Assembly (NCBI GenBank): GCA_964503145.1
Contig: CAZCYV010000013.1
Location: forward strand, 1 to 64,000
Origin: RBG-16-57-11 sp964503145
Lineage (GTDB): Bacteria; Chloroflexota; Anaerolineae; Anaerolineales; UBA4823
Direction: 5' to 3'
DNA length: 64,000 nt
Shown here: piece after piece, positions 6,540 through 14,793 of the stretch
Layout: the number at the start of each line of letters is the position of its first letter
Position numbering within the stretch: position 1 is the first letter of the stretch
The notes under the pieces: model-generated
The model's database searches: none
What the model saw: only the letters and a program-made list of their open reading frames with translations
What the model was told of the DNA's origin: nothing
Program-made: the position numbers and the translations under genes

Positions 6540-7385
6540 ATGGATTTCTTCTCCCTTCTCTGGCTGTTTTTCATCATCTCGTCTTTGCAGCCGATCCTCC
6601 GGCAGAAGATGCTGGACGTGAGTCGGTTGAAGCTGCTTGAGCGGCTGGAACGCCAGCGGGGCAGCCGCGTGATCGCGCTGATTCATCGCCAGGAGACCCT
6701 GAGTCTGCTGGGCTTCCCGCTGGTGCGCTATATCAACATCGAAGATTCGGAGGCCGTCCTGCGGGCGATCCACATGACCGACCCGGAGGTGCCGATCGAT
6801 CTGGTGCTGCACACGCCCGGTGGCCTGGTGCTGGCAGCCGAGCAGATCGCCCACGCCCTGCAAAAACATCCGGCCAGGGTCACCGTATTCGTGCCGCATT
6901 ACGCCATGTCCGGCGGCACGCTGATCGCCCTGGCAGCGGATGAGATCGTGATGGACGAAAACGCCGTGCTGGGGCCGGTGGATCCGCAGCTTGGCCAGCA
7001 CCCCGCCGCCTCGATCCTGAAAGTGCTCGAACGCAAGCCGATCAGCGAAATCGACGACGAGACGATCATCATGGCCGACATCGCCGAAAAGGCTGTCCGC
7101 CAGGTGAAAGCCACAGTCATCGAGCTGCTGGGCGACAAGATGGACCCCCAGCAGGCGGAGCAACTGGCGACCACATTATCGAGCGGAGTGTGGACGCACG
7201 ATTATCCCATCACCGTGCGGGAGGCCCGCCAGTTGGGGCTGCCCGTGAACACCGAGATGCCTAAGGAGATCTATCAACTGATGGCGCTATATCCCCAAAC
7301 GACGCAGCGGCGGCCCTCGGTGGAGTACATTCCAGCACCACGCGGGCGGGAGGTGGAACGTCACCGCACTCGCGGAGGTGAGTAA
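6540..7385 (+). CDS. Membrane-anchored ClpP/SppA-fold serine protease (SDH family)
   Basis: Protein of 281 residues of the serine dehydrogenase proteinase (SDH_sah) family in the ClpP/crotonase superfamily. An N-terminal transmembrane helix (residues 3-20, FFSLLWLFFIISSLQPIL) anchors it. The ClpP-like core follows: VLHTPGG around residue 85, the nucleophile motif HYAMSGGTLIALAADEIVMD around residue 120, and AVLGPVDPQLGQ after it. Homologues include archaeal and bacterial membrane proteases that act on membrane proteins or stomatin-like partners. The gene starts 18 bp after the rhomboid remnant, with the ribosome site GGAGG ahead of ATG 6540. The two may once have formed a membrane-proteolysis operon. 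That link is inference. Confidence 0.85.
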   Translation: MDFFSLLWLFFIISSLQPILRQKMLDVSRLKLLERLERQRGSRVIALIHRQETLSLLGFPLVRYINIEDSEAVLRAIHMTDPEVPIDLVLHTPGGLVLAAEQIAHALQKHPARVTVFVPHYAMSGGTLIALAADEIVMDENAVLGPVDPQLGQHPAASILKVLERKPISEIDDETIIMADIAEKAVRQVKATVIELLGDKMDPQQAEQLATTLSSGVWTHDYPITVREARQLGLPVNTEMPKEIYQLMALYPQTTQRRPSVEYIPAPRGREVERHRTRGGE

Positions 7386-7414
7386 CCCGGCCACTCTAGC
7401 AATCTCTTATCGGC

Positions 7415-7700
7415 AGCGCGATTCACGTTGCCGGGTATCCACAATTGGAACGCGAACAGCCGATTGTGGTGGCATTGGTGGGCTCAGAAATTCGTTTTTA
7501 TGAGTACAACGGCGTCCAGCTTGGCGGCTTACCGCTTGGGGCAATCACTTCGCTCCACCGCGCAGGCGCTACAGATTACTTTCAACCACCTGGATCGAGA
7601 GTTCACCGTGCTCTTTCGCAGGATGAAGCCGATGCGACCGATCGACTGGTATCATGCTTTGCAACAGGCGCGTGGGCTGGGTAAGACAATAGAGCCCTAG
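7415..7700 (+). pseudogene. Frameshifted gene remnant of unknown family
   Basis: Protein-like sequence runs through two overlapping frames. From about 7424 one frame reads HVAGYPQLEREQPIVVALVG then SEIRFYEYNGVQLGGL. After about 7570 the other frame reads ITFNHLDREFTVLFRRMKPM then RPIDWYHALQQARGLGK, to the stop near 7700. Each half looks like folded-protein sequence, whereas the continuation in the original frame is low quality. I do not recognise the family. No start codon or ribosome site precedes the first half, so it is probably the 3' end of a lost gene. Confidence 0.5.
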
Positions 7701-7755
7701 ATCGTCTTTGATATTACATGCTCAACAGGTCCTCTCAAAAACCAAGGAATTCACT

Positions 7756-8271
7756 ATGACAGATCATTGTTGTTCCCAACCCTCCGCCGGAAGCGCAACC
7801 TGCGAACTGCCGCTCCCGACGCTTCAACGCCAACCCCTCCCCGAAGCGTTCTGCCCTGAATGCCAGCAGAAGGGCAAGGCCGTGCAGGGGCAAACGGTCA
7901 AGGCGCTCTTGTCGGTTTCCCTGCGCCTGGTCCACGCCACAGCGTACTATTTCTGCCGCACACAGTCTTGCCCGGTGGTTTATTTCTCGGCCGACGGCGC
8001 CTCCACCTTCACGACCGCGCAACTGCGCGAGCGCGTGTATCAAAAAGAGCCTGAGACAGACGATGTGCCAGTGTGCTACTGCTTCAAGCACACCGTGGGC
8101 GAAATCCGCAACGCCCTGCCTGAAGCGCAAGCCGCCATCATCGCAGAGATCAACGCCGGCATCCAGGCCGACCAATGCGCCTGCGATCTGCGCAACCCGC
8201 AAGGCTCTTGCTGTCTGGGCAATGTGCGTGGGCTGATTAAATCATCACAACCAGCCGCCGCCCGCTCCTGA
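7756..8271 (+). CDS. CopZ-like Zn and [2Fe-2S] protein without a heavy-metal (HMA) domain
   Basis: Protein of 171 residues resembling the N-terminal domain of Archaeoglobus CopZ, a copper metallochaperone with a Zn site and a [2Fe-2S] cluster. The N-terminus has CC at residues 5-6, followed by a CPEC-type knuckle (FCPECQQKGKAV) and a CRTQSC pair. The C-terminal part has VCYCFKHTVGEIRNAL, then QCACDLRNPQGSCCLGNV, the four-cysteine Fe-S pattern also seen in BFD-like proteins. The C-terminal CxxC heavy-metal domain of classical CopZ is absent. The ATG at 7756 has AAGGA in front; an upstream in-frame start at 7708 lacks one. No copper ATPase is nearby, so a copper role is only an analogy. Confidence 0.75.
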   Translation: MTDHCCSQPSAGSATCELPLPTLQRQPLPEAFCPECQQKGKAVQGQTVKALLSVSLRLVHATAYYFCRTQSCPVVYFSADGASTFTTAQLRERVYQKEPETDDVPVCYCFKHTVGEIRNALPEAQAAIIAEINAGIQADQCACDLRNPQGSCCLGNVRGLIKSSQPAAARS

Positions 8272-8310
8272 AAGCGGGCGACAGAGGCCCCAGCCTCCCA
8301 TCGGAGCACC

Positions 8311-9183
8311 ATGCGCAGCGAGCAAGAAATGCTCGACCTCATTTTAGACATCGCCCGCGATGATGAGCACATCCGCGCGGTGATCCTGAACGGCTCCCGC
8401 GCCAACCCCAACGCTCCACGGGATTTCTTCCAGGATTTCGATATCGTTTATCTGGTCACCGAGGTCTCCCCTTTCGTTAAAAATCTGGCATGGATCCGGC
8501 GCTTTGGTGAGCTGATGATCTTGCAGATGCCCGAAGACATGCACGACCCGCCATCCAGTGCCGATGGCGGCTTCAGCTATCTGATGCAGTTCAGCGACGG
8601 CAATCGCATCGACCTGGGGATTTATCCACTCTCGAAGCTGGACGAGGTCACCCGAGATCGCTTGAGCGTGCTGCTGCTGGACAAAGACGGCATCGCCCCG
8701 CTCCTGGCGCCCCCCGATGAGCGCGCTTACCTCCCCAAACCGCCCAGCGCCAAAGCTTTCGCCGATTGCTGCAACGAGTTCTGGTGGGTGTGCCCCTATA
8801 TCGCCAAGGGGCTGTGGCGGGACGAGATCGTCTATGCGAAATACATGCTCGACCAGGTGTTGCGCGAGCAGCTCATGAAGATGCTCGTCTGGTTGATCGG
8901 CGTGCAGACCGACTTTTCGCAAGACCCCGGCAAATTCGGCAAATACTTCCAGCGCTACCTGGCGCCGGAGCTGTGGGACTTGCTGCTGCAGACCTACGCC
9001 GACGCCGATGACCAGCGCACCTGGGAAGCCCTGTTCGCCATGGGCGAGCTTTTCCGGCGCGCTGCCCTGCGCGTGGCCGATCATTTCGGCTACGATTACC
9101 CCCAGGGCGACGATCAGAAAGTCAGCGCGCACCTGCGCCACGTGCGCACCCTGCCTCGAGACGCCGCAGAGATGTACGCCTAA
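8311..9183 (+). CDS. Aminoglycoside 6-adenylyltransferase family protein (ANT(6)-like)
   Basis: Protein of 290 residues, the usual length of streptomycin 6-adenylyltransferases. The nucleotidyltransferase motif is seen as VILNGSRANP at residues 25-34, followed by FFQDFDIVYLV around residues 39-49, where the D-x-D-type aspartates bind Mg-ATP. The third acidic strand is RIDLGIYPL. The helical C-terminal half contains the family block FWWVCPYIAKGLWRDEI, then YAKYMLDQVLREQLMKML. Enzymes of this family move AMP from ATP to streptomycin. Chromosomal relatives without tested activity are common in environmental bacteria, so resistance cannot be assumed. GGAG precedes ATG 8311. It converges on the YbjN-like gene with a 6-bp gap. 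Confidence 0.9.
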   Translation: MRSEQEMLDLILDIARDDEHIRAVILNGSRANPNAPRDFFQDFDIVYLVTEVSPFVKNLAWIRRFGELMILQMPEDMHDPPSSADGGFSYLMQFSDGNRIDLGIYPLSKLDEVTRDRLSVLLLDKDGIAPLLAPPDERAYLPKPPSAKAFADCCNEFWWVCPYIAKGLWRDEIVYAKYMLDQVLREQLMKMLVWLIGVQTDFSQDPGKFGKYFQRYLAPELWDLLLQTYADADDQRTWEALFAMGELFRRAALRVADHFGYDYPQGDDQKVSAHLRHVRTLPRDAAEMYA

Positions 9184-9189
9184 GCGGCG

Positions 9190-9627
9190 CTACTTGCTCA
9201 AAAGCTGGATCAGCACCCCCTCGAAGTCGTCGCACTCGGTGATCAGCGCCCGCACCACCTTCGCAAAGTAGTCGCTGTCGATGAGCTGCATCTCGGCGTT
9301 GTGCATGTAAGAATAGACAGACTTATCGCCGATGCGCTCGATACACCAAAAGCCGATCTTCTTCTCCGAGCTGCGCTTCATCAGCAGCGTGGACAGGAAA
9401 TGGGGCATGTTCTCTTCCGACTCGAATGCGGCCATGCTGGGCACGGAAAACTCCAGCGTGGATTCGTAGCGGATGATGAACAGCGTCTGATCGCGGCCCG
9501 ACTCCATGGCAAAGCGCAGGATCGCCCGCTCGCTGTTCAAGTCGGCGATCTTCCATCCTTGCGTCGCGCAATACTTCTTGATCGTGCTACTGAAGTTCAC
9601 GCCTGAGAAAAGCGAAGCCATGCTCAT
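9190..9627 (-). CDS. YbjN domain-like protein
   Basis: Protein of 145 residues with the YbjN / type III secretion chaperone-like alpha-beta pattern. A short N-terminal helix (IKKYCATQGWKI) is followed by a strand pair around ADLNSERAILRFAMES and TLFIIRYESTLEFSVPS, then a long helix with MPHFLSTLLMKRS, the strands GFWCIERI and YSYMHNAEMQ, and a C-terminal helix YFAKVVRALITECDDFEGVL. YbjN proteins have been linked to stress and motility control in enterobacteria, but no biochemical role is assigned here. The frame is open upstream to 9729, but ATG 9625-9627 has GGGAGAGG just before it. A strong promoter lies about 240 bp upstream, leaving a long leader. Confidence 0.7.
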   Translation of the reverse strand: MSMASLFSGVNFSSTIKKYCATQGWKIADLNSERAILRFAMESGRDQTLFIIRYESTLEFSVPSMAAFESEENMPHFLSTLLMKRSSEKKIGFWCIERIGDKSVYSYMHNAEMQLIDSDYFAKVVRALITECDDFEGVLIQLLSK

Positions 9628-9850
9628 AATGATCCTCTCCCTTCTTTGAAAAGCCTTCGATGAACAAGCCTTTAATTCTGCCTGCGACGAACGACTGGGC
9701 CCAGCCGGACCGCACGGTGAAGCCGCCATTCCATACCTCGCAGCGATTTCGCCAGGCGATACAGAAGATCCGCTGAGTCACGGACTGGTCATCCACTTTT
9801 CCCGTCTGCGCGGAACTTGCCCCACACCCCCACAAACGATGGCCGTCGGG

Positions 9851-9897
9851 TGACCACCCCTGACCACTATTATAGGAGCTTTGCAGGTCAGAGTCAA
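9851..9897 (-). promoter_or_regulatory. Promoter with direct-repeat operator upstream of the YbjN-like gene
   Basis: On the minus strand TTGACT (9897-9892) and TATAAT (9874-9869) are 17 bp apart. Just downstream, the heptamer GTGGTCA occurs twice as direct repeats (9867-9861 and 9857-9851), one helical turn apart and overlapping the likely start site. This is where a repressor would bind. The 235-nt leader that follows has only a TTG-started 82-codon frame (9835 to 9587), which I do not call. Confidence 0.6.
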
Positions 9898-9988
9898 CAG
9901 GGCGCGGCGTTTATTTATGCCCTCATCGGCTAGCAAAAGTGCAAAGCCTTATCCAACCGCGATCAGCGAAGCTCAGCTCCCGGGCGTC

Positions 9989-10789
9989 TCATCCTCCTGG
10001 CAGGCCGCGCTTCACCCAGGCAACCAGCCAGGCTCGCAGTTCAGGGATGTCCTCGCTCAGCCGGGCGGCGGCGACGACCGGCAGCCAGCGCCGGTGCTCC
10101 GCCTGCCCACTGGGACGCAGCCTGAAGTAGCGCCGCAGGTAGGCCGCGTGCAGCAGGCGCACCATCAGACGGGGCGCAACGCCCTGCACCTGGCAGGCTG
10201 CTGCGCCCAGGGCCAGGATCGTCGTGCGCGCCAGGTCGGCCAGCGGGTTTCCGCGGGTGGCGTCGATCCAATCGATGATCACCTCGCCCCGCCGGGTCAG
10301 CAGGACATTTCCGGGGTGGAAATCGCCGTGACACAGGCATTCGCCGTCCGGCAGGCTTTCCAACACAGCCAGCGCCCTGGAGCGCAGGTGCTCCGGCAGG
10401 GCCTGGGCGCGGCCGATCTTCTCGATCAACCTCCGCCGCTGGGAAGGCAGATCCGCCTGCGCTGGGCTGGCGTGCATTTCAGCGTGCAGATGTGCCAGGC
10501 GCTGGGCGTGATGCAGCACCTGCCAGGGTCGCTTGAACAGGTCGCTCAACATCGTCGCCCCTTCCACGCGCTGATAGACCAGCCCCAGACGCCGGCCCAG
10601 GCGGATCATCTCGCCCACCGCCGGCGCGGGCAGCCCGCTAGCGTAGACCGCCCGCGCGATGCGCGCCTCGTGTTCGATATCTTCCGGCTCGAACCAGGGG
10701 TGGAATAACTTAAGCACCTGCCCATCCCCCCAGGCGTAAACCTCCGCCGTGCGGCCAGATGCGATGGGCAATCCCAGGTCGGCGCTCAT
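9989..10789 (-). CDS. APH-fold phosphotransferase family protein
   Basis: Protein of 266 residues with the aminoglycoside phosphotransferase/choline kinase fold. The N-lobe has GRTAEVYAWGDGQVLKLFHP, with the ATP-anchoring Lys, around residues 12-31. The catalytic loop is HGDFHPGNVLL around residue 180, and the metal-binding motif IDWIDATRGNPLADLART follows around residue 200. The family phosphorylates small molecules ranging from aminoglycosides to choline, homoserine and sugars, so the substrate is unknown. The frame is open to 10816, but ATG 10787-10789 has AGAAGGA at good spacing and gives the expected length. No neighbour suggests a pathway. The upstream ANT(6)-like gene is on the other strand. 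Confidence 0.85.
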   Translation of the reverse strand: MSADLGLPIASGRTAEVYAWGDGQVLKLFHPWFEPEDIEHEARIARAVYASGLPAPAVGEMIRLGRRLGLVYQRVEGATMLSDLFKRPWQVLHHAQRLAHLHAEMHASPAQADLPSQRRRLIEKIGRAQALPEHLRSRALAVLESLPDGECLCHGDFHPGNVLLTRRGEVIIDWIDATRGNPLADLARTTILALGAAACQVQGVAPRLMVRLLHAAYLRRYFRLRPSGQAEHRRWLPVVAAARLSEDIPELRAWLVAWVKRGLPGG

Positions 10790-10899
10790 GGATCCTTCTA
10801 GCAAGACGGTGGGCATTGTCAGGAGACAATGCCCACTGCTGTGTGCGCTAAAGCCTGCCTTTCAAGCGGGGTGATTGCGCTACAGCGCGTTTGCAGGTC

Positions 10900-13293
10900 T
10901 TACGGTAGGCCGGTGAAGATGGCGTTGGCCAACAGGCGGAAGGTGAACTCCGGATGAGCGCGGAAGGTGGGGTTCAAGCCAAACAAGGTGATGTCGGCCG
11001 CGCCGTTCTTGCCGTAGATCACCACCGGGCGGTTCGGGGCGCTGCTAGCCTTCCAGTTGCGCCAGAAGCCAGAGACGAAGAACTCTGCCCCATCCAGGGC
11101 GCCCGCAACCTGCACGTCCGACCCGACCGAGGTGAACCACACCGGCCCATAGACGAAGCCATAGCTGTTCGTCGGATACTGGGCCGAAATCGGGCTGGCG
11201 GGGTCATAGACCACCTTGACCACGCCGTTATCATTGGACAGGCTCTGGGCGCTGGTGAAGGTCAGCAGGTTGGCATTGGCGGGGTTGGCGAAGGGCACCC
11301 CCATGCGACCGATGCCCACGTAGTCGCCGCCGGCGGCGATGAAGGCCGCCAGCGAAGCCCGGCCGCTGGCGTTCAGCGCGCCATAGGAGGTGTTGGAGTT
11401 GATGTAAACATCGTAGCCGCCGCTGATCAGCGCGCCGCCGTTGATGGCCTCGGCGTTGACCACGGTGTAGTCGAAGCCGTACTGCTTCAGGAAGAAGCGC
11501 ACGCCCTCATCGGCGCTCACGGCGATCTCCTGGCGGCGCAGCGGGACCGCCCCGCTGGGGACGGACTTGAGCTTATACACATTCAGGCCATAGCCGTTGG
11601 CCAGCTCGTTGGCCAGCGCCGGATTACCCTGGACGATGAAGGTGCCGGTTCCGAAGCTGCGCCCCGAGTCGCTGAACGGCGCCTCGCTGCGCCACACGCC
11701 CACGCCGCGCTGCAGCAGGTCGTTGACTGTCTTGATCGCTACATTGTTCTCTGGCAGGAAAGCGTAGGCCCCAGCCTGGCCGTTCTCGCTCATCCCGCGC
11801 ACCGGGTCGGCGCGGGCGATGCCCTGGGTGCTCAGATCGAAATTATCCAGGACTTCGATCCTTGTCACGCCCCACAGCAACGGGTGGCTCCAGCCGGAGA
11901 TGTCGTACATCGTCAGGCCGGGCTGGTAAGAGATATCCCAGCCGGTCCACAGGATGGTGTTGGCCAGGCCGCGCTTGGGCTGGTTCATCCACACCACGTA
12001 GCTGCCGGCAGGGTAGGTCATCCCGTTCAAGGTGAAGGCTTTGCTGCTCTGCTCCACCTGCACGTCGTTGGCGAGCAGGAAGTCCACCAGACGGGCGGCC
12101 TGGTGCGGGCTTTGTTGCAGCGGGGCTGCGGCGGGAATAATGTAGGCGGCGGGGAAGTCGATTGTGGTCAGGTAGTTGTACTGGTCGTAGGGCGTCTGGT
12201 TCAGGATTTCATCTGGGATGGGCACCTGCACCATGTCCAGGAAGCCGCGCTTGAAGATCTCCACCTGGTCGCGCACCATCGCCTGGCGGTTCTGGGCGGC
12301 GAACTTGAGCGCCCCCCACACCGCGGCGTAGTGAGCATCCACCCCGCGGGCATCGCGGTAGGGAGTTTCCAGGGTGTGGCCGTAGGCGCCGTGGTACATG
12401 GCGTACATCGGGGCGAAGATCGGCGGCCAGTCGTCCCAGCCCTCGCGGCGATCCTCGAAGGGGATCTGGGCGGCGAAGCCGGTCTGGGCGAACAGCTCGG
12501 CCTCCATCGCCTTGGCCTGGCTGTAAGCCCACTTGATATACAGGTCATATTCGTAGTTGGGGTTGTGCGGCGGGGTGCACGGCTCGATCAGCATCGGGTT
12601 AACGAAGCCGTGCAGGTCGAGGAAGATCATCGGATTCCAATCGCGCAGCACGCGCACAGTGGCCCGCGTTTCCGGCTGCGACTGGGTGATGAAATCGCGG
12701 TTCAGGTCGAAGCCGTTGGCGTTGGCGCGCGTGCCTAGCACCCGGCCATCAGGGTTCTGCACCACGTTGATCAGCAAAATCAGATTGTTCAGGATGTCCA
12801 TCGTCTCCGGGCTGTCATCATAGGCCAGCTTCTCGATCAGCCGCATGGCCGCGTCCACGCCAGGGTACTCATTGCCGTGGATGCTGCCATTGATGAACAC
12901 CGGCACCTTGAAATCGCCGAACTTATCGATCATCTCCTGGGCCTTTTCGGGGTCCTTGAGCATCGTCTGGCGGATAGCCTGATACTGACCCAGGCGTCCC
13001 AGCGCCTCCGGCGCCGAGAGGGTGACCAGGAACAAGTTGCGCCCGCCGGCCGACTGGCCGATCACTTCGACGCGCACCCGGTTGCTGGTGGTCTCGATCT
13101 CACGCAGCCGGGGGGCAATCTCGGAATACAGCATGCTGTCATAGTTCGGGGAGGGGACTTCCGGCTCCGGGGTGACATTCCACCAGGCGCCACCCTGGGC
13201 CTGCGGGCGGGCGTTGGCCGGAGTGACCAGCGCGCCCAGCAAAGCAATCACTAAAATCACGGAAAAGATGCGCCACATGTGTTGGGGTTTCAT
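10900..13293 (-). CDS. Secreted M14-family zinc carboxypeptidase, multidomain
   Basis: Protein of 797 residues. A signal peptide (residues 5-28, hydrophobic core VILVIALLGALV, then NARPQAQ) directs export. The M14 catalytic domain covers about residues 50-350. The Zn ligands are H and E of SIHGNEYPG and the later H of FLDLHGF; the substrate-side motif NANGFDLNRDF is also seen. A candidate catalytic Glu is in HTLETPYRD. The remaining 430 residues include a class I glutamine-amidotransferase-like or Rossmann-type region (GGALISGGYDVYINSNTSYG, then AAFIAAGGDYVGIG) and a beta-rich end, an arrangement seen in large M14 proteins of soil and Chloroflexota bacteria. It probably digests extracellular protein. 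AAGGAGAG lies just upstream of ATG 13293. Confidence 0.88.
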   Translation of the reverse strand: MKPQHMWRIFSVILVIALLGALVTPANARPQAQGGAWWNVTPEPEVPSPNYDSMLYSEIAPRLREIETTSNRVRVEVIGQSAGGRNLFLVTLSAPEALGRLGQYQAIRQTMLKDPEKAQEMIDKFGDFKVPVFINGSIHGNEYPGVDAAMRLIEKLAYDDSPETMDILNNLILLINVVQNPDGRVLGTRANANGFDLNRDFITQSQPETRATVRVLRDWNPMIFLDLHGFVNPMLIEPCTPPHNPNYEYDLYIKWAYSQAKAMEAELFAQTGFAAQIPFEDRREGWDDWPPIFAPMYAMYHGAYGHTLETPYRDARGVDAHYAAVWGALKFAAQNRQAMVRDQVEIFKRGFLDMVQVPIPDEILNQTPYDQYNYLTTIDFPAAYIIPAAAPLQQSPHQAARLVDFLLANDVQVEQSSKAFTLNGMTYPAGSYVVWMNQPKRGLANTILWTGWDISYQPGLTMYDISGWSHPLLWGVTRIEVLDNFDLSTQGIARADPVRGMSENGQAGAYAFLPENNVAIKTVNDLLQRGVGVWRSEAPFSDSGRSFGTGTFIVQGNPALANELANGYGLNVYKLKSVPSGAVPLRRQEIAVSADEGVRFFLKQYGFDYTVVNAEAINGGALISGGYDVYINSNTSYGALNASGRASLAAFIAAGGDYVGIGRMGVPFANPANANLLTFTSAQSLSNDNGVVKVVYDPASPISAQYPTNSYGFVYGPVWFTSVGSDVQVAGALDGAEFFVSGFWRNWKASSAPNRPVVIYGKNGAADITLFGLNPTFRAHPEFTFRLLANAIFTGLP

Positions 13294-13893
13294 ACGGTTC
13301 TCTCCTTAAGCGAACGAACTACTACACGCGACGAGGAAATCGAACGCAACCGCACAGTCGTTCCTTTGCACCTCCTTCCTGTGATCTGATCATGCCCCAG
13401 CGGGGGCAGCGCTGCTTTGAAATCCAGATGCCACAAATTCCCCCACAAAACGCGGGACGAGATCTGGATGAAAATTGGGGAGCTAACTTTTATTTTACAC
13501 GAATTTTACACAAATTCAACGGGATTCGCCTGGAAGCAGGATGAGGAGGAAGTCCGCCCTCGAATTACGTCGCGAATATGCAATTCTTATTACATAAATT
13601 GATTATTATGCAAGCTAACTGTTGCCAACCAAATCCCGCCAAGGCAAACCGTACATTCCCCAAAAATCGTTCATAATAAGAGCGTGAGCAATGTCTGCGC
13701 CGTTCACTGGCGCAAGCTGGAAGTCAGGGATCGTACACATTCGGGATCGGAAGATGAAGCGCAGCGTAAGGTGGAGTAAAATTAGACAGTCCCAGCGGGC
13801 GGGTCAGGCAGATCGAGGGGAGCCCCCCTGCCCGACGGTTCTGCCCAATTCGCCACTGCAAGACCGAAACCAGATCGAAAAGAGGAAAAACCC
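13294..13893. other. 600-bp divergent intergenic region
   Basis: This region separates the divergent carboxypeptidase and CoA-transferase genes. It contains an AT-rich stretch (about 13480-13620) with a direct repeat of TTTTACACRAA at about 13493 and 13505. I see no consensus promoter pair, no convincing gene and no strong hairpin. Short open frames here lack ribosome sites. Confidence 0.5.
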
Positions 13894-14664
13894 ATGACCA
13901 GCTATTCGTCTTCCGAACTGATGATCGTCAACGCCGCCCGCCTGCTGCGGGATGGCGATGTCGTCTTCGTCGGAGTGGGCCAGCCCAACCTGGCCTGCAA
14001 CCTGGCGCGGCGCACCCACGCCCCCAACCTGCTGATGATCTACGAAGCCGGGGTGATCGGCGCCCAGCCAGCCCGTCTGCCGCTGTCCATCGGCGATCCC
14101 ACCCTGGTGAGCGGGGCGGCGGCGGTGTGCAGCATGTACGACATCTTCGCCCTGTACCTGCAGCGCGGCAACGTGGATGTAGGCTTCATGGGCGGAGCGC
14201 AGATCGACCGCTATGGCAACATCAACGCCACGGTGATCGGCGATTACTTCGCCCCCAAGGTGCGCCTGCCCGGCTCCGGCGGCTCCAAGGAGATCGCTGC
14301 CTGGGCAAACCGCTGTTACATCATGAGCCCGCACCAGAAGCGCCGCTTCCCCGAAAAGTGCGATTTCCGCACCTCGGCAGGCTTTCTGGGTGGGCGCGCC
14401 GAGCGCCAGGCTGCCCACCTGCGCGGCGGCGGCCCGCAGGCTGTGGTCACCGATCTGGGCATCCTGGAGCCGGATGAGAACGGCGAGCTGGTGCTCGCCG
14501 CCCTACACCCCGGCAAGACCGTCGAAGAAGCCCGCGCTAACACCGGCTGGGACTTGAAAGTCTCGCCTGACTTGCGCATGACTGAACCGCCTACCGAGCG
14601 CGAGCTGCGCATCCTGCGCGAAGAACTCGATCCGCAAGGCATCTATCTGAAGTCGAGCGGCTGA
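13894..14664 (+). CDS. CoA-transferase beta-subunit-like protein (GctB type)
   Basis: Protein of 256 residues of the family I CoA-transferase superfamily, closest in pattern to glutaconate CoA-transferase subunit B. Family blocks seen are VFVGVGQPNLACNLARRTHA, MIYEAGVIG with the usual E-x-G core, FMGGAQIDRYGNINATVIG, and RLPGSGGSKEIA, ending TDLGILEPDENGELVLAALHPG. Such subunits normally pair with an alpha subunit encoded next to them. None is present here: the upstream neighbour is a divergent peptidase and the next gene is a diguanylate cyclase. The partner may lie elsewhere, or the protein may have another role. The ribosome site is AAGAGGAA ahead of ATG 13894. Confidence 0.85.
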   Translation: MTSYSSSELMIVNAARLLRDGDVVFVGVGQPNLACNLARRTHAPNLLMIYEAGVIGAQPARLPLSIGDPTLVSGAAAVCSMYDIFALYLQRGNVDVGFMGGAQIDRYGNINATVIGDYFAPKVRLPGSGGSKEIAAWANRCYIMSPHQKRRFPEKCDFRTSAGFLGGRAERQAAHLRGGGPQAVVTDLGILEPDENGELVLAALHPGKTVEEARANTGWDLKVSPDLRMTEPPTERELRILREELDPQGIYLKSSG

Positions 14665-14793
14665 TCGGCAGGCGAAGCAAGCCAAGGAGGGCAAAGCGAG
14701 GAGCGCGATGAACCAGGTTAAAGAGACCACCGTTGCAAGCGCCGCGCCCCTGCGCCGCCAGCCTCCTCTGGCCTGGGCGAATGAGGAGCAACT

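Noticed and set aside
5931..7163. 410-residue minus-strand frame
   Set aside because: It is antisense to the rhomboid remnant and the ClpP-fold protease, is rich in His/Gln/Arg low-complexity sequence and has no recognisable motif. It is a shadow of GC-rich coding sequence.
9587..9835. 82-residue frame in the YbjN leader
   Set aside because: It starts at TTG without a ribosome site and overlaps the YbjN start in another frame. It is not supported as a gene.
10954..12738. 594-residue plus-strand frame
   Set aside because: It is antisense to the M14 carboxypeptidase, whose catalytic motifs are clear. The antisense product shows only repetitive composition.
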